8,301 nucleotides of DNA from DAOUFU01 sp034429275. Lineage in GTDB: Bacteria > Chloroflexota > Anaerolineae > Aggregatilineales > Aggregatilineaceae. Below, in pieces: positions 6,336 to 8,301 of the stretch; within the stretch, counting starts at the first letter, position 1, and every line of letters begins with the position of its first letter. The notes below the pieces were generated by a model, which was not told the DNA's origin, did not search any database, and saw only the letters and a program-made list of their open reading frames with translations. The stretch is from assembly GCA_034429275.1 (NCBI GenBank), contig DAOUFU010000183.1, positions 1-8,301 on the forward strand, given 5' to 3'. Both the position numbers and the translations under genes were made by a program.

Positions 6336-6561
6336 GCACCTTCCACTCCTCATCATAAGGACCGCTTCCTGGATCATGGCGCGGGATGCGCACGCATTCC
6401 ACGCGTCATGGCTGCACACTCATTCAGCAGTCTGACCAGCGCATCCGGGCTATGGTTGCCCGGCCCAACCTGATAGCTTAGAACCTCGATTCGCGCATCC
6501 TGCCGGGGTGCACGACGTATAAGATGATGACAACATCGGGTATTGAGAAAACCGACTGTCG

Positions 6562-6597
6562 TTAAAACAATGTAGCCGAACCATCACATCGTTTTAA
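6562..6597. promoter_or_regulatory. Dyad TTAAAAC-aa-TGT / ACA-tc-GTTTTAA, candidate operator
   Basis: The two halves TTAAAACaaTGT and ACAtcGTTTTAA are symmetrical around a 12-base centre, with ten matching positions per half interrupted by the same two-base gap. It lies about 100 bases upstream of the TATAAT box of the glycosyltransferase gene and about 225 bases before the STAS start. It may bind a dimeric regulator. No T-run is at hand to make it a terminator. Confidence 0.4.
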
Positions 6598-6698
6598 ATC
6601 ATACCTCGTATAGTCTTAATGCCTCAAGTGCTTGTTTAAGCGACCAATAGTCATTTACGGTGCGGACATTTGCCCTGTGTTCGCCAAGTCACAGCCGG

Positions 6699-6704
6699 TA
6701 TAAT
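6699..6704 (+). promoter_or_regulatory. TATAAT -10 box of the glycosyltransferase gene
   Basis: A perfect TATAAT lies 33 bases before the ATG at 6738 and would give a short leader of about 27 bases. The sequence at -35 distance (around 6675-6681, ctgtgtt) is a poor match to TTGACA. The promoter may therefore need an activator. Confidence 0.5.
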
Positions 6705-6737
6705 CTATCCAGGAATGGGTCTGGCGCGAGGAGTTAT

Positions 6738-8072
6738 ATGAACACGGAACGGTTGTTTCAAAGCCTGATCAGTCTTGATCCAGCAGAGATTGACACGGTT
6801 TTTGGGATGGAAGCCGAGCTCCGTTTCCCTGAAACGGTTCTGCCGCTGGCACCGGTCAAGCGAGTCGTGCTCATTTCCGAGGCGTTTTACCCCAAGGTTG
6901 ATGGTGTTTCCAAGACCGCCTACCTGACGCTGCGCTATTTGCAGCAAACAGGCCGGGAAGTGTTGGTCCTGGCTCCTGACACTTCTCCTACACACGTTGG
7001 TCCGAGTCGCGTAGTGGCGCTGCGTTCGCTGGGGCTGCCCTTTGCGCCGGAGACACGCGTGGCGCTGCCGCCGTCGCTGTCGATTGGGCGCTACCTGGAG
7101 GAATTCCAGCCCGATTTGATCCACATGTTCAGCCCGGCGCTCATGTCGGTATCGGGTATGCACGCCGGGCGACGCCGCAGTATCCCGGTCGTCGCCAATT
7201 ACCAGACCGATTTGCCTGCCTATACGCAGCATTATGGGTTCGAGTTCCTCACCGGGGCGATGCGCTACTGGCTGCGCTACATTCATAACGGCTGCCACCT
7301 GACACTGGTGCCGTCCTACTTCACCATGCGGCAGCTTCGCGCCCAGGGGTATCGCCGGATGCGCATCTGGCGGCGAGGCGTGGATTCGGACCGCTTCAAC
7401 CCGATACATCGCTCCGCCACCATGCGCCAGCGCTTGCTGAACGGGCGCGATCCTGATTCGCTGCTGGTGATTTATGTGGGCCGGTTGGCCACCGAAAAGC
7501 GCGTTGACTTGCTGGTGGATGTAGCCCGGCTACCTGGTGTGGCGCTGACCATCATTGGGGATGGTGCCCAACGCGAGGAGCTGGAGCGGACATTTGCCGG
7601 TACAGACGCGTACTTCACGGGCTACATGTACGGAGAAGACCTCTCGCGCGCGTTTGCCAGTGCGGATGTGTTCACCTTCACTGGCCCCAGCGAGACGTTT
7701 GGCCAGGTGGTGCAGGAGGCGCTTGCCTCTGGATTGCCTTCAGTCATCATTAACCAGGGCGGCATCACGGATCTGGTGACTGATGGGGTGACTGGCTATC
7801 AATGCCCGGATAACCCCAAAGCATTTGCAGAGGCCATCGCGTATCTTCGGGATAACCCCGAACTGCGCAAAACCATGTCAGAAAACGCGCGGCGAGAGGC
7901 TGAACAGAATCCATGGGAAGCCATCATGGTGCAGCTTGAGGGGTATTATGCAGAAGCGGTGGAGCTGAACGAGCGATATGAGCGCGTCTATCATATCCCC
8001 GAAATGCTCCATCGCCCTCTGCCATCCTTCCTCAACTGGATGGATCGGGCGCGTCCCGGCCCGATGGGATAG
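6738..8072 (+). CDS. GT4-family glycosyltransferase, SqdX/MgtA-like
   Basis: A GT-B-fold glycosyltransferase of 444 residues that probably transfers a sugar from a nucleotide donor to a lipid or other acceptor at the inner face of the membrane. The N-terminal acceptor domain starts at about 41 with RVVLISEAFYPKVDGVSKT and continues through PDLIHMFSPALM (125-136) and NYQTDLPAYTQHYG (154-167). The donor domain has YVGRLATEK (246-254; R249 and K254 are phosphate-binding candidates), IIGDG (272-276) and the E-x7-E motif PSETFGQVVQE (E319, E327). GGITDLVTDGVTGY (341-354) is typical of family 4. The motifs resemble sulfoquinovosyltransferase SqdX and GDP-mannose-dependent mannosyltransferases such as MgtA. 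No sqdB lies beside it, so the donor is undetermined. There is a 40-residue N-terminal extension before the first strand. The ATG is chosen because GAGGAG lies 4 bases upstream. No membrane segment is seen. Confidence 0.92.
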   Translation: MNTERLFQSLISLDPAEIDTVFGMEAELRFPETVLPLAPVKRVVLISEAFYPKVDGVSKTAYLTLRYLQQTGREVLVLAPDTSPTHVGPSRVVALRSLGLPFAPETRVALPPSLSIGRYLEEFQPDLIHMFSPALMSVSGMHAGRRRSIPVVANYQTDLPAYTQHYGFEFLTGAMRYWLRYIHNGCHLTLVPSYFTMRQLRAQGYRRMRIWRRGVDSDRFNPIHRSATMRQRLLNGRDPDSLLVIYVGRLATEKRVDLLVDVARLPGVALTIIGDGAQREELERTFAGTDAYFTGYMYGEDLSRAFASADVFTFTGPSETFGQVVQEALASGLPSVIINQGGITDLVTDGVTGYQCPDNPKAFAEAIAYLRDNPELRKTMSENARREAEQNPWEAIMVQLEGYYAEAVELNERYERVYHIPEMLHRPLPSFLNWMDRARPGPMG

Positions 8073-8094
8073 GTTTGATCGAGGCTTCTCGGAG

Positions 8095-8130
8095 AAAAAC
8101 AACCGGCCACCAGATGTTATGGTGGCCGGT
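8095..8130 (-). terminator. Perfect hairpin with T-tract, terminator of the ABC binding-protein gene
   Basis: ACCGGCCACCA (8102-8112) pairs perfectly over 11 bases with TGGTGGCCGGT (8120-8130) around a 7-base loop. On the minus strand it is followed by TGTTTTT (to 8095), which makes a rho-independent terminator for the minus-strand gene ending at 8155. On the plus strand no T-run follows, but the hairpin lies 30 bases after the glycosyltransferase stop and may also protect or end that transcript. Confidence 0.85.
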
Positions 8131-8154
8131 ATGCATATCAAACGGGGAAGGGGA

Positions 8155-8301
8155 CTATTCTCCCGCCGGAACGTAGTCGATGAACCACTTGTGGTAGAGG
8201 AAATCGAGGAAGCCATCGGCTTTGACGCTGGCGATGGCAGCATTCAATGGGGCGACGTATTCGCTGCCTTTGGGGAAGATGAAGCCCATTTCGTCTTTCT
8301 G
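8155..8301 (-). CDS. ABC transporter substrate-binding protein, amino-acid type, C-terminal 48 residues
   Basis: A minus-strand frame is open from the window edge to a TAG at 8157-8155. Its 48 codons read QKDEMGFIFPKGSEYVAPLN, then an AAIASVKADG helix, then FLDFLYHKWF and a short tail ending in PAGE. The pattern G-x-x-x-x-KGS-x-x-x-x-x-N-x-A-I-x-x-x-K-A-D-G followed by a KWF motif is the standard C-terminus of family 3 extracellular solute-binding proteins (SBP_bac_3, polar amino acid uptake). Such proteins are exported or lipid-anchored and deliver the ligand to a membrane permease. The N-terminus, signal peptide and ligand-binding arginine lie outside the window, so the ligand cannot be named. 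The gene converges on the glycosyltransferase gene, and the terminator hairpin lies between them. Confidence 0.88.
   Translation of the reverse strand, partial: QKDEMGFIFPKGSEYVAPLNAAIASVKADGFLDFLYHKWFIDYVPAGE

Larger units (their letters stand above)
6336..6737. other. Divergent intergenic region between the STAS and glycosyltransferase genes
   Basis: These 402 bases hold no supportable gene. They contain a small hairpin (CCGGGC, 7-base loop, GCCCGG at 6445-6463), the dyad at 6562-6597, a second imperfect dyad at 6615-6640 (CTTAA..CAAGtgCTTG..TTAAG) and a TATAAT box at 6699-6704. The segment from about 6540 to 6660 is clearly more AT-rich than its surroundings, as expected for a control region. 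Confidence 0.6.

Noticed and set aside
6445..6463. CCGGGC / GCCCGG hairpin as a terminator
   Set aside because: No T-run on either side and no gene ends nearby; six base pairs may arise by chance in GC-rich DNA.
5889..6473. A 194-codon open frame on the plus strand opposite the STAS gene
   Set aside because: It runs antisense over the full STAS domain and ends in the spacer hairpin; it shows no similarity or ribosome binding site.
6370..6575. A minus-strand open stretch upstream of the STAS gene whose second half looks protein-like
   Set aside because: Read in frame it has no ATG, GTG or TTG start near its beginning and ends before the STAS start; no family is recognised, so a gene or remnant cannot be supported.

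Overview
The window looks like a piece of a Chloroflexota (Anaerolineae-like) chromosome. This assignment is an inference from several things together: moderately GC-rich coding sequence, a cytosolic multi-PAS/GAF sensor, a PhoB/PhoR-type regulator-kinase pair with a single-membrane-pass kinase, a SqdX/MgtA-like GT4 glycosyltransferase and a Bacillus-type STAS protein. No rRNA or other marker gene is present to confirm it. Six host genes can be read, plus one end of an insertion sequence. I found no tRNA, rRNA or CRISPR array.

Left edge (1-167): one end of an insertion sequence lies here. It carries the first 30 codons of an ISAs1-family transposase on the minus strand, running off the window. 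The element has landed inside the second GAF domain of a large minus-strand sensor gene (130-2085, three PAS and one and a half GAF domains). The sensor's output module is therefore cut off, and about 11 element-encoded residues are fused to its end.

Middle (2086-3883): a 467-base divergent intergenic region holds a duplicated extended -10-like sequence and a leader hairpin. It precedes icd, a full-length NADP-type isocitrate dehydrogenase whose first 160 residues align without a gap to E. coli numbering. A strong rho-independent terminator follows icd and abuts the end of the next, convergent gene.

Region 3882-5734 (minus strand): a two-gene operon of an OmpR/PhoB-type response regulator followed, 5 bases later, by a PhoR-like PAS histidine kinase. 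The ribosome binding site of the kinase lies in the last codons of the regulator.

Region 5735-6737: a long, nearly perfect inverted repeat (5920-5977), an orphan STAS-domain anti-sigma-factor antagonist (6003-6335, minus), and a 402-base divergent spacer with a second clear dyad (6562-6597) and a TATAAT box.

Right edge (6738-8301): a GT4 glycosyltransferase on the plus strand, then a perfect hairpin with a T-tract on the minus side. That hairpin serves a convergent minus-strand gene, of which only the last 48 codons (an amino-acid-type ABC transporter binding protein) are in the window.

Taken together the window shows central metabolism (icd), envelope lipid glycosylation (inferred) and signalling genes. 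I see no convincing undescribed multi-gene system. The most notable events are the transposon interruption of the sensor and the unexplained dyads in the intergenic spacers.
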